From the NCBI GenBank assembly GCA_030062745.1, contig CP099839.1, positions 10,476,118-10,540,117 on the forward strand: 64,000 nucleotides of DNA. Reading direction: 5' to 3'. Every line of letters starts with the position of its first letter. Positions within the stretch are counted from its first letter, which is position 1. Origin of the DNA: Capitulum mitella (lineage: Eukaryota; Arthropoda; Thecostraca; Pollicipedomorpha; Pollicipedidae). Both the position numbers and the translations under genes were made by a program. Below, piece by piece: positions 1-12,500 of this stretch. The notes under the pieces were generated by a model that was not told where the DNA came from, ran no database searches, and saw only the letters and a list, made by a program, of their open reading frames with translations.

Positions 1-2627
1 CAGTGAGGCTTTTCCACCCAGGCTAATTTGCACTTTGCCAAGTTGGCTTTGATGGGTTGATGCGAAATATTTCGCGAAACTGCTCCTTACCTATACGGCG
101 AAATTCCACATGATTCCGACGAAAAGGAAAACAGGAACTATGTTGTTAAGACCTCTATGAGTTTCAGTCCAGGACTGGACGAACTGGTTGAGCTGGTTGA
201 CAGAGCTGGTGACTAGTTGGTTAACGGACGAGAGGTGAGCGGGAAGGCGCGGAAGGGGCTTTAAAACAATGCGGCTTCTTGTGTCCAAAAAATCGTGGTG
301 CAAAAAAGCTGCGCAAATACGGTTCGAAACCTGCTCTTGGACATCTGTCTGTTACTGCGGCCCGACATAAACAATGATCGTCTCCTGCTGGCCCGCGTGC
401 TGCGAGTGTCTGCAAGCATGAGAATCCATGGTAGGCTTCCAACGCGAAGATTTGCACCGTCATCGGTGCAGGAAGCTGGACTGACTCGAGATAGGCGGGT
501 GCCCGCCTGACGAACCCTCGCACTGCTGCAGACACAAGGTCAAGGTCATCTTTGGCCAGTGCCACACGTTGGCCTCGGTCGTTTTTCCGCCTCATTTTCT
601 GCTTCGCGCTCTTTACTCCGCCTCTGCCGGGATGGCTGCTTCAATGCAGCTGCTGCACTGCACTAGCACTACTGCATTAGCTGCTTTACCAGCACTGCTG
701 CTCACTGCATAAACGGCAAGCATCGTGTCTCAATTTAACATCAGCTCAAGCCAATGTCCCTCCAAGGAGTAATTTGTGAGTTTGCCGCAAGGTATCCGTT
801 TGTTTGAAATCATGGCAATAAATGTGCAGAAATAGACTACTCCTAATTCAATTTACGTCAAGGTATCATCTACCTAATCTGACATAGAAGATGCTGTCAT
901 GTTTTCATGTCACCAGGCATAGCCATAGTTAAAACCTCAGTGGCAGTACCGCGTGTACCAGATATCGAGGCCCAGTTCGTTTTTTTGGACGGAAGACACA
1001 TAATGCAATTGTGCCCCACCAGCTTTTGCCGAATACCAATGGCACAAAACGATAACCCTCCATATGATTACAAAGATTCAGCATTTCAGGGACAAAAAGC
1101 CACGACATAGCATTAACACATTCTTTTGACTATCTGATGTCATAACAAACGTTTATATTCCTTTTTGCCGTTTCAAAAAAAAAAACAGTGGTGGTCGTGC
1201 AAAAAATGTACACTTAAACCGCCATTAACGCCTATGCTTCATTTTTCACGTAATACCATGGAAATGTTAGTTATTAATGGTAGCCGTATTACCACACGGC
1301 ATTTTGCTTCCCACCACTCTTTCTAACAATTATTCTATGCAAAAGTCCATGAAACACCGGAGCAAATAAATATATTTTACTCATGTATTTGAGCTCCCAA
1401 TGCGTCATTTGCCCACTTGTTATCGAACCTGACGGAGCGTCGAACGTCACTCGGGCGGGAGTCGGTGGACTTCAGGCCCTGGAGTCAAGGATCCTCCTCA
1501 CCCACCCTGCCGTGTCACGCTCCCCGAGCTGGTGGTGCGTTGGCAGTGAGGTCACGTTCAGAAAATTCCAACTCGCCTCTGTGGCGCCAAGGATGCTGGC
1601 GCACCACCTTCGCAAGGGACCGGGTAGTCTGAGGCTTCAAGAAACGAGACAACCGCCGCGTGAGGCGGCACCGCCGAATGACACCACATGTTTCTCACAA
1701 CTTTGTGTGACGTGAGATGCGTGGGTTGAATCGTGGACCTTGCCGTATTTTCACGGAGATCGTCATGCTCTGAGACATACTCAAAGACCTTTAACTGATT
1801 CCGTGTTTTAAACGTTATCGTTTCACGACAGATCACCAATGTTTGGAGTTGTTCTTCCTTTGTTTTTCTTCGCCCTTCAGCACGACTCCCGATCTGATTC
1901 GCGCTACAGCAGATTCCCTATCTGAATCTTGGTGTGTCCGGGATTGTGGGTTGGGCATTTGGGTACACATTTCACAAATTATCGGTCATGCACCAATTGC
2001 ACTACACATTTTTCTTAGATTCGTATGTGTTTGTTCAAACCGTGCAAAAGAAAAAATGGTGTAGGATTACCATTTTCCGTTTCAGAGGAAAAATGCGCCA
2101 TTACACGGCGTACAAAAAAATGAAACAAAAACTTGCCTCCGGTAAGAAGTTTTCAATTGAGATGGCCATTCAGCCTAACCTTTGATAGTTTCAGGGCCGT
2201 GTTCAGCTCCTGGACGTCTCTTAACTTTGGGAGATTCACATCATGTCGGTCCGGTGCTCTAAAGGGTCCTTTATTACCCAGAGATGCGTATATTCTCGGA
2301 GCAGGGAACTCTTGTTGATTTCAATGAACAAAAAACTGGTTCTAAACAACGTTCTCTCGAACCTAAATAGTCCTAAAAAGTCTAAATAGTCATAAACAGC
2401 CGCGCTTCTCAAACTGTCTGTTTTGCGGTGCAAAATGACATGGCCAAGTTCCGATTTTGTATCCACTTCCGGGTAGGTTGGGCCATTCGGCAAACTGAAA
2501 TGACCTATGGCTGTCACAAAAATTTACGCAGCTCCTTCCCGATTCTGACAATAGAAAATACCTCAGTGGCCTGCAGTATCATTAACGGTAAAAGGAAACC
2601 AAGTTAGAACGATAATTAACCACAGAC
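1..2627. other. Non-coding flank, no gene recognised
   Basis: No open frame here resembles a known family and none has a convincing exon structure. The longest frames (about 110-125 codons near 221-595 and 1,383-1,715) have no recognisable domain. The sequence is mixed in composition and carries no repeat that I can name. Confidence 0.4.
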
Positions 2628-2631
2628 TTAA

Positions 2632-3832
2632 CCCGTCCCCGACTGGGGGGGCAGTTGACTGCCCCCCTGAGGTTTTTCTGGGATTGCGAGAGAACCAACA
2701 AACACAGAGTGACGAAACTTTGTGTACCTTTTGCTCCAAAATTAATTTTAACCTCAGGTCAGGTCAGGTGCCTGACCTAGGCCAGGTCAAACAGACCTAT
2801 GTCAAAAAACGTTTAGCGCCCTCTAACTTTTTCGCAAAACAAGACATCTCAATAATACTTTCAGGGATTAGTGATCGTGATAGATGCAACAAATCTGCTA
2901 TCTCGGATTTTTCGGAATTTTCCGGGTCATTGACCTAAGGTCAAGCCCATTTTCAGGACATATCGCCGTTCTTTCTGAAATTGACGGAATATTCCATAAC
3001 ATTTTTAGTGTGGAGTGAAGCAGACATCTAGTTACCGTCATTGGGCAAAGTATCAGTGACTTCCAGCCATTGACCTGAGGTCAGGTCACGAACAAATGCA
3101 GTGGGCCAAAATGTACCACCGTCAAAATCGACGATGAATTACTCAGAATGGGTAGAAAATGGCAGAATTAGCTTGTACAGACGTAATTAATACCAGGAAC
3201 CTCAAAAAGTTTGAAAAAGTGGCATATTTTGGAAATAAACAGGCTCTCGCGAATAAAGTTCCGCCAACTTTGTAGACTGGCAACTAATCAATTTTTCCAA
3301 AATTTAAGCATGAGAAACCATCACAAGAACCACAAAGATCAATAAAATCTACATAGATCGTCTTTTTTCGCGAAAATAAAGGAACGCTAAAATTAGTTCC
3401 CGTCAATTTGGTACCGCATACGGTAGCGGCGCACAGTGACGGCTGACGGGAGAATTACGGTGTCTTTAACTCAACGTTTCGGCGTATATATTGAACAAAT
3501 CTGAGGAAATTAGACGTGTATCGGCATCCGCAGACATTTACTTGTGCGCTGGTGCCTTTACCTATGCGTTATTAGTCACAGCCCTCGAGATTCAGGCCAT
3601 TTCTCGATCTCATGCCATCGGCTATGAGAAAACATATATAGGGCGTAAATTGGCTTACATATTATCTAAAACTAAAAATGAGACCAGTTTCGAGCTCTAC
3701 TTGTGACAGGCTTTCCAACGGTATGCTTATTTTTATCGTGCGACCAACCGTTCGTGAGTTAGAGGGGGGGCAGTCAACTGCCCCCCCCCCCCAGTCGCCG
3801 GTGTTCGGGACGGTCCGACGGTCGTGCGCGGG
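2632..3832. mobile_element. TTAA-flanked piggyBac-like MITE, copy 1
   Basis: This 1,201 bp element begins CCC and ends GGG, and is flanked by TTAA (2,628-2,631) and TTCA (3,833-3,836, one mismatch). It is homologous along its length to 41,215-42,433. Both ends share an inverted subterminal block: CGACTGGGGG followed by a G-run/CAGTTGACTG/C-run hairpin, near 2,641-2,668 and inverted near 3,763-3,796. Inside are several AGGTCA-type half sites. There is no transposase frame, so it is non-autonomous. The TTAA target and CCC...GGG ends are the piggyBac hallmark; the family assignment is inferred from ends only. Confidence 0.75.
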
Positions 3833-3836
3833 TTCA

Positions 3837-4035
3837 GTAATGACTGCAATACATGGCAAGCACTCTGTCGCAAGTTAAGGATATATAGATCCTTTAAGCA
3901 TTTTATATGTTTAAATATTCCCTATCAGCGTCCAAACTACTGTACATACTCTAAAGATGATGAATATCATCGAAACGTCGGTAAAAACATAAGTTAACTA
4001 TGACATCAATATTGGAGGCTTAATTTGCGATTTTC
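3837..4035. other. Short non-coding spacer before duplication copy A
   Basis: Sequence between the transposon and the start of the duplicated block. It has no counterpart next to copy B and nothing recognisable in it. Confidence 0.4.
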
Positions 4036-4154
4036 CGATAAATATGAAAACCTTAATACCAAAACATCGCACAAATGACAAAGAAAATCGTGAAATGTCG
4101 ATACGCACTGATATCCAGTAAGACATGTCTTAATGAAAACACCCTCCCTTAATA

Positions 4155-4345
4155 CACTAATATATATATATATTAATTTGTATATATATTTGATTATATA
4201 TTATACATAATATATAATATATCTTAAATTATGTATATATAATTATATTTCTGATATATATATATTTATTTGTATATATATTTGATTATATATTATACAT
4301 AATATATAATACATCTTAAATTATATATATATATATAATTATATT

Positions 4346-4396
<51 letters not shown>
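4155..4396. repeat. AT-rich block with 92-bp tandem duplication and (TA)n
   Basis: A segment starting TTTGTATATATATTTGATT at 4,177 is repeated at 4,269, a period of 92 bp, and is followed by a pure (AT)n run up to about 4,396. Copy B keeps only a simple (AT)n run at 41,091-41,134. Confidence 0.8.
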
Positions 4397-4400
<4 letters not shown>

Positions 4401-4471
4401 TAAAGCCAGCAAACAGATTGTTAAGTATACATTGATGGTTAAAAACTACAGCAAACTTGGCATTGATGATC

Positions 4472-4475
4472 TTAA
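4472..4475. other. Empty TTAA target site of the MITE
   Basis: The TTAA in 'gatcttaatatgaaat' corresponds to the two TTAA copies flanking the transposon in duplication copy B (41,211-41,214 and 42,434-42,437). The flanks continue without interruption here, so this is the pre-insertion state. Confidence 0.8.
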
Positions 4476-6849
4476 TATGAAATAGCGGTAACAACAACAT
4501 CAGTAAACTATGCATTAGGCCCGCAAGGCCGTGATGGATGGTACCTATGTATGTAAGTATGTACGTACGAATGTATGTATGAATGTTTGCATGTGTGCAT
4601 TTGAATCTCTGGGCCACACATGTTGACTTTTACGGTCCAGCGTCTAACACATTTAAACGCAATGACAATGGTATTAAAAGGTAGAGAACATGATAATCAC
4701 TACATATGGTATATGACACATGATGAAAATATTGGACACGTTGGCTTGATGTATATATCACGGTATCCGTGTTACGGGAATAGTTGGATGACAGAAACTA
4801 GGTTGTGAAAAGAATTACAGTGGAGGGCGAAATGCGTTACGTGATCATGGAAGGCTCACAGACAAACCTTTTTATAGTCACTTAAATCACACAAAACAGC
4901 AGAATACAGGACCGCGATACGGTCACCGCAAAGGACCGGAAACACTAACGATTTTTGAAAACACCCGCTTAAGACGGCCAGCAACGACGAATCGTTCCCT
5001 GAAAAACCCATCGTGCCGTCCCATGACTCGACATCGCAGTCGCTTCCAGGGTCAAGGCGTCTATTGCCACTACTGGCTTGAAAAATAAGCGGAACCAAAC
5101 GACCCCAAAGCATGCAATCACAGCCTGATTCACAGAGATTCAGGTGTGGAATTCCCCGTGAAAAGCACAGCCTAGTTAGCAATAGCAGCGCTTGAGTAGG
5201 TCAGTCGTGATTCCCGTGCTCTGGTTTGCGACTTTCAGTCAGTCATTTTCCCATTAGCATTACTCTTTGCTGAGTTTATTTCATCCAGTTACTGTTGAGC
5301 ACTGTTGTGAGTTGTGAGTGATTAGCCAACGATATGTATAGTCGTGATATGATATCGATCTGGCAAAAACGGAGCTATCGTTCAGTTTATTACGGCAAAT
5401 GGAGACATTTTGCGTCACGGTTTACACTTTAACGACATTGTAGTAGTTCCCTTTTCTTGTCGTCATTTGGACGGCAAAATAATATTTTTATCAGACAGAA
5501 TAATATATTTGCCATAGGAAATATTCTTCATCAGTTTCCGGTACCAATTCCATGATACCCACCACAGCCAACGCCCTCGACATACATATCGACATGATCG
5601 ACAATATCGAGCGTCCGTTGTTTTCGTTGACAGCCACGCCCGACGGACCACTATACCTGGCGGAGTCACGGGGTCCAAGATCGACTGCCTCTGTCTGGCT
5701 GAGGTTCGTAATTGTTACCAAGTGTTCTGGTGCACTGACGATCGGCAGATGAATTAAGTCAGTGTTGATATCGGGTAACATTGTCTGATGCTGACATCTG
5801 TCACACTTCTCGGCGTCAGGTGTGACGCTGAATCAAAGGAGATCAAAAACATGTGTCACGGGGAGGGGAGGTTATATATGTTACATCTCCATCGGTATAA
5901 CCTAACCTACCTCCAAATGTTGATTTCTTTGTATTAAAAAAGTGTTCTGTGGACAAAAAAACTGCGCTTCCGTCCGCAAACGGGGCCAGAAGGCACGTGG
6001 GTCCCCCTTTTCCATGAAAGGGACCCATAGCCCGGATGCCAACCCCCCCCTTCCCCGATCCGCCAGTACGCTGGTAACGGCGTCCAGTGACGATAGCAAG
6101 ACTTCTATGTAATGTTACAATGCGATAAATTTAGCCTTTTGGCTGGAGTCAAAATTAGACATTGTAAGCCAATGATCATTCGAATTTGTGGGGCAAAGGC
6201 CAGCGCATTATGTCCCTTGGCAAACTTCCGTTCGCACAGTTTTGAGTTTTGCCAGCGAGGATTTTCGAGTTCTCCGCCATGCTCCCGGTAAACAAAGCAA
6301 GCTTCCAACCATTCCAAACAGATACTGTTGCTAAATTACGTAAAATAAAAATGAATGAAGTCAATCAGTACTTGCAAACGAACTGGCAAAAAAAAAATAT
6401 TTTTTTACGGAGTCAACCGCGTCACTGCAGCGTCCAAGGAAAGGATGTCTTCTTGAAACTTGACTAATTTAGTTCGATTTTCTTGAAAATAAAACTGCAC
6501 AGAAGTTATTTGTCTTTCAAAGGATTTCGTATGTATCTAACTTGCCCGAAGCCCAAATGCACCACCCGACTTTACCGTGTGGCTTGTATCGCTACCCTAG
6601 AAAATATAAAGCATCAAAATATAAAACTGACTTCAGCCAATGTGCTTTAGTCACCAGTCCACTCAGCCCGTCCGCAAGAATTGGTCAATGAAAGCATTTG
6701 CACCTGACGACTGAAGAGTGCACGCCCATTATGGAAGCGTCACGTCCGCTACATAATCGTGCTGGTCGTTATCGCGTGGTTGCAGTCGCATGCCAAGTAA
6801 CCGTGTGTGTTCACCACACTATGAGTGCATAGATGCACACGCGTACGCA

Positions 6850-7350
6850 TACGCATAGGTCCCTCACGAGTGGAATCCGCAGTCTGTGCGTGCGGACGCG
6901 TCGGCGCGTGTTGGGACGCCGCCGTCGCCGGTCGGCTTGGGTCGGCGGAGTGGCAGGAAGACCGGCGGCCGCCTTCACGGTGCGCAGCCAAGGCCAGCGC
7001 GCCGGAACCGCCGCCGGACAGCGCCGTCAGCGTGACAGCGCGGTTTGAGTTCCACCGTGTCCCCATGACTCCGGGGAGAGGGTCAGCGGCAGGACGGCCG
7101 GCGCCCGAACGGGGGAAGGAACTCGGCTCCGTGTTTGGCCGCAGTAACGGCAGCAGTAATGGGAACGGGACCGGTGCTGACCGGACGTGAAGGTCGGCGG
7201 CACGAGCCGACAGACCTTGCGCCCGTGACCACTGGGCGCCAGGAAGCCGTTCGTGACGCGGCAGCGGGCGGCGTGACCACACGGACCAGCATCGCCTGAC
7301 ATCATGTCACGACCGTCACGCCAACGATACAAAGCCACACGGCTGCTATT
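6850..7350. promoter_or_regulatory. CpG-island-like GC-rich segment (copy A)
   Basis: A dense CpG and G+C rich patch in AT-rich surroundings, preserved at 44,890-45,420 in copy B. Open frames exist on both strands, as expected for GC-rich DNA, but they differ by frame-breaking indels between copies. It could be a promoter or an unrecognised first exon; the sequence does not decide. Confidence 0.3.
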
Positions 7351-8718
7351 ACGAGGCGGCGTTGTAAACAAACGATGACCAGTCAGTTAAGCGGAGTTCC
7401 GCATTTCCTGGGCCATTTCCACAACAGACACGGCGATTTTCAGCTACCTACAATGCACATTGTAAAAAAGGCGTGAGTTATACTGAGATGCCATTTTATT
7501 GTGCTACAACCCATAGAACGATAGCGAAAGCCTGGGAGACCTTGGGAGGACATCAGACAACACTTGCAATGACCGTTAGTTACAGTTCACACAACAATGA
7601 TCTGCATTTGGCATTTGCTGCACATATTGCAAAGTGGGTCTCGACATTGAGAACATGGCAAAACTTCATAATTTCGTAAAACTTTGGAAAATATGCTTCG
7701 AAAAACGCCCATTCATCACGCAGGTGGATCATCAAGAATGTCAAACGTTCTTCGAATTCGTAGAGCTGACTAAAAACAATCTCACAGTCTGTCGTCACAA
7801 GCGCCCGACAGTAAAAGCACAGCACGTCCACATATTGCCGGCAGTCTGGCTGGTAAACGTTATTTAGCATGATAAACACAAAACTGGGGATGGATTCTCA
7901 ACATGCCGTCCATGACCGCGAACGTTTTAAGTATTTCAAACTCGATATTGTACTGTTTCAGACATCTCTTTTAAAACCCTTTTCCTTTTCGCCACAAAAG
8001 AAAAAGGCAAAGACTTGACCACATTCTTTTACATACAAGACTTGATGACATTCTTTTACATACACTTAAGTTTTGTGGTCACGAAATTTCATGATATGTA
8101 TGGGAAAAGATGGACAAGACATCTGTACGACAAAACAGAACGAAACAATGAAAGAAATAGAGGAAATCACGAAGTTGTACCAAACATATTACGTCTGACC
8201 ACAGCAAGGCACATAAGCAAACAACAATTTTATAAGCAAACAACAGTTTTTCAAATTTAGCTAATACAGGAAATGAAATTTCAAACGTGCCTTGTTTCCA
8301 GGGTTCCAATGAAGGAAGAATGCCAGCACAGAAAGGTCAAACCATAACAAAGAGTGCCTTGTGACAATTTCCAGCCAGCGAAACGTGTACGTGCACGGAA
8401 AAGTTCCAGGTTGAGAAAAACAAGGCGTCACAGCAGCCGCGATGTACTGTAAAATTCGTAACGAACTTAGTCCGACAAGAAAATCGTTTCTTTCGCTCCT
8501 GTGCGGGCACCTGGACACTATTACACGAGAAATCGGACAAGTACGTACACATTACCATGCGACTCTAGACGTCACGCAGAAAGTCCTTAATCAACCAAAA
8601 GTTCGGCAACCGGGCGAAATTATTCGAAATTCGGATTCAACGCACGCCGAGGTCAGCGTCTCCCCTGGAAACACTGTTTAACATGTACTATATCAACGCC
8701 GTTCACTCCAAACCTTTA

Positions 8719-8815
8719 GATAATATATATATATATATATATATATACGTAAATATATATTAATTTTTGTGTTATACACATATATATATATATATATATA
8801 TACATATGTATATAT
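8719..8815. repeat. (TA)n microsatellites
   Basis: Two (AT)n runs separated by a short spacer. The equivalent place in copy B (46,812-46,835) has only a short (CA)n/(TA)n stub. Confidence 0.85.
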
Positions 8816-9565
8816 ATACAAAATTCTGCATGCCGACCGCATTTCAACGCACAGCTATCACATTCCATGTAAATTTGGAGGTTTTTCATGAAAAAAATTT
8901 CGAATGTCGCTTCTACCTGATGCACCGAAAACATTCGGCTTTCATCAACACCTGATGAGCAGGTCACTGCGCCTGAGAGAGTTTCAAAACCAAAGTTTCC
9001 AATGCCGCCAAAACACCTAGATGGTGATAGCGGATCGTTTTTGTATCGTGCAATTCCCAAGAAAAGTGTGACTGACTTCCGACCGCACCCAAATATGTGC
9101 GCCTATTACGGATTACGTGGTCTGCTTAGCCACCAACTACTGCATGCCGTACAACAATATAATTAACACCAATCTGCAATCAGTCATAGACTGCAATCAC
9201 TTTGACAATGGGCAGCATTGCATGATGTGAGAAAACTATACAATCAAATTCTTCCCCGATATAAAACCTGTACCCACCCCACAACGCGACGAGTTTCAGA
9301 CCTACAGCTGATCACAGCCACACTGGATCAGCGTGAGATAACTGTCCGTAATTTCAGAAATACATCGACGAGGCACCGCGGCCTTATCATATCATCAACG
9401 CCTTCCAGGCGTCTGGCCCCATTTCAGTGAGCAACAACTCTGCCGGTGATAGGCGACGGTCGCCAGCACCGCCGGGACCAGACACCTTGACTCCAGACAG
9501 AGCGGCGGCAGTGGCACAGAGTGGCACGGTGTCAAAGGTCCCTGGCGACACCCGACCGCCCTGGT

Positions 9566-12500
9566 CTACAGCTTGCCCCTGAGCTGGGTGCACAACTGCC
9601 ACCAGTCCGGCCTCTGCGTGCATCCGGGAGTCGAAAGAAACGACTGGAAGATCCTCTCGTATATCTGAAACAGCGGTGACTGGTAAGAAAACAGACGTCA
9701 AGAGCTAAATGTTAGCAAAGGTCAAGTGACATAATGTCGCATAAAAATGTTGCTTAAATCCTTCTGGTGATGTATAAATTACAACACATATGGGCAAATT
9801 TAGAACCAAAATTATGCTACATGGACAAATGCCTAAATTATCATACTGAGCCTGGTGTTAGAAAAAAAAACGGACTAACAGTTTCTGCATTCCTTTATCG
9901 TCACATGAAGAACACGTTCACAAGAAAGCACCGCGCTGTTACATCTTTACGAACACCACTGTCAGCTTCCTACAGTACTCGCTACTATGCCCGGACAGGT
10001 TCCTCATTGCAAAGGCTGTCTAATGACCTCTCCGTCTGAATGAACAAGACGGGCATGACTCCGTGTCACTCTAGGTGACCCAGACGCGTACAAGTTCTGC
10101 CGCCCAGAGCCCAAGACGTTCTCGCCGACCACCGACCTGTCCGTCCGAGTGTCCCAGACACGAGTCCAGCACGAAGTCGTCGGGCGCCATCACGTCCACC
10201 AGCGTGATCACCTTCGGCTTCAGCTCCGAGCACAGGTCGCGGATGCTCTGCTGCATCTGGCTGACCTGCGGCCCGCTCAGGTACGAGCCTGCCGCACGGG
10301 ACAGTGGGGCGAGTTACGGGGCGTCCATTGTTGGGTCAATGGGACGTTCAAGCAAAACTCCCGCCACCAGATGGCTCCGCGCGCCGAAGCCACAAACACC
10401 ATGAATAGAAAGAAAAGGTCTACGTATTCAGTCCTGATACTGGTACTCAAATTTTAAATCCATACTTTCACATCTAATATTTTTGCATGTCTAGGCAAAA
10501 TACACCGTTAGTAAACCTGAGTCTGGGCAAATGTCCGGCACATACTGGACAAGGGCGGTCAGTTGCAGGGATAAATTACGTTCAGGTCTTTCTAAAATTA
10601 ACGCTACGAGACGAAGATTATCGAGAGTAGCTTATTTAAAGACATGCAACAACAGATAAGCTTTAGTTTTTTAACGACACCCATCATTCCGCTCCATTTT
10701 TGGACCTAAATTTTGTCCAGCTTGTGTGGGTATTCAAGCACCAGCAACGTACCTCGACTATCGAAATCGCAATTAAAAATTTGCGATACAGTAAATAAAA
10801 TTTGGACATTCTCGCCGACTACCAGTCGTATTGTGGCCATGAATGTATCCGTAATCCGTATTTTTGCCAATATGTTTGGTTAGCGAGTCTGACCTGAAAA
10901 TTCTGAGCTATAAACATCTCACTCTTTAACCCTAAATTAATCCAAATTTATCTCCTTACTAGCAGCGATTAACTCACAGGGGAGAATGTGTTGCACTGAG
11001 GAAGAAGGAAGTAAATCGCAGGACGCTAAGTAACCGCCGAGGATACCAAAACACCTAACAACGTACCACCCGATGAGGACGTAGTGGAACGGGAAACGTG
11101 CATCGAATGCACGCATGAAAAAAAGGCACGATGGCCTCGAACCGAGCTGAGGAGAGGTGTACGTGCCTGTACTTGGTACAAAAAAACTGCAGGTGACCGG
11201 TTAAACATACCTGCGGCCAGGAAGGTCATGTATTTGGTCTCCAGGCACCAGAGGCCGTACAGCACGGCCAGCTGGGTCAGCACGCGGCGAGTGGCCTCAT
11301 CGGGAGCGGTGGCCAGCTTGTCCGAGAACCGACGCAGGGCAAACAGCTGAAAACAAAAGAGAGGGGAACGTCAGCGGCGACAGGAAGCTCGTGATCGGCC
11401 TAACGCAGTAAAAAGACTGTCTTTTTGAAGATCGCGACCGACCTCACTAAATGCTGGAATTCAGAAGCCGTCCAGATGCAGCAGTGTCGCAATATATATA
11501 TAGATAGGTAGATAGATAGATAGATAGATATTGCGAGGGGAAATTCCAATTTGCGATTTACCCCAACTGCTTTTAACGTTATTCTGGCCACTGCAACCAA
11601 ATGCGCAACACAATATCTACCACATGATCATACGAGCGCCAGAACACAACGCAAGCCTATCCCGCAATGCTGCAAGTTCACATCAGATCTCTCTACAGCC
11701 CAGCCCGTCCGGGGCCGCGAAGCTGAGCATGCGTGCTCTGACCTCGATGAAGGCGGTGGCCAGCGGCCGGGCGCCGTGCACCTGGACGTGGTTGCGCGCC
11801 TGTCGTTCGGGGCCCTCCAGCCGCGCCAGCCGCGCCTCCACCGAGCTGAGCAGGTGGCGCACCAGCCACTCGAACGCGTCCGTCACGACTGGGGACGGGC
11901 GGCGCAGCGGTGGGAGGAGCGGGTGCCGTCGGTGGCCGCGAGACCGGCGCCAGACGCTGTGACTGGTCCGAACCGACAGTCTGACTGTATAGTGTACGGT
12001 CAGACTGTCTGACCGTACACTGTGCTGAATGACTATACTGTTTAGTCTGACCTGCGGTTATCCGCGCACCTCCCAGCAGATGCCGTGAAGAGTGTGATCA
12101 GAACCTGTGACACTTGAGTCTCGAGTTATTTTCGTCCATTTCATACGGATGTTTGTGTAATGTCATGTTTTCTGAAGAAGAGCACATGAAACCTCCAGCT
12201 TTTTCCACAAACCGTACGTCCTACAACCAATCGCGCAATGCTCGGTAGCGTCTAGGTTTGTGATGAAAGTTAAAAGTGCCATCAAGCACACAACACATCC
12301 TCGTGGTAGTCACCACGACCCCTTCTAGGTTAGCCATCTCGGTAAGGACATCGAGTCCACTTACCATCTAGCCATTGCAAACTTTTAAACATTGACATCT
12401 TTTTGAACACAGCGTTGAATGACACCACATCATCCACTGGAACAGCCGTGGACCCAGCTCCCGCAGGTCCGCAGGTTCCCAGCGGCGCCGACCAGCGCCC

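Larger units (their letters stand above)
4476..9565. other. Downstream flank of ACOX3-A, no gene recognised
   Basis: About 5 kb of DNA that is also duplicated at 42.4-47.6 kb. Small frames (for example 108 codons at 4,856-5,182, and about 99 codons at 7,580-7,879, both minus) lack recognisable domains and are only partly kept in the other copy. It holds one GC-rich island (see 6,850-7,350) and (TA)n tracts at 8,719-8,815. Confidence 0.5.

Noticed and set aside
4339-4617. Frames with YIYIYI repeats, also at 8.7, 20.5, 41.1 and 49.6 kb
   Set aside because: Translations of (TA)n microsatellites.
4856-5182. 108-codon minus-strand frame in the duplicated flank
   Set aside because: Copy B (43.0-43.25 kb) has frame-breaking changes and no domain is recognisable.
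7580-7879. About 99-codon minus-strand frame, partly kept in copy B
   Set aside because: Conservation equals that of the whole duplicated block and an overlapping plus-strand frame is equally conserved, so coding is not supported.
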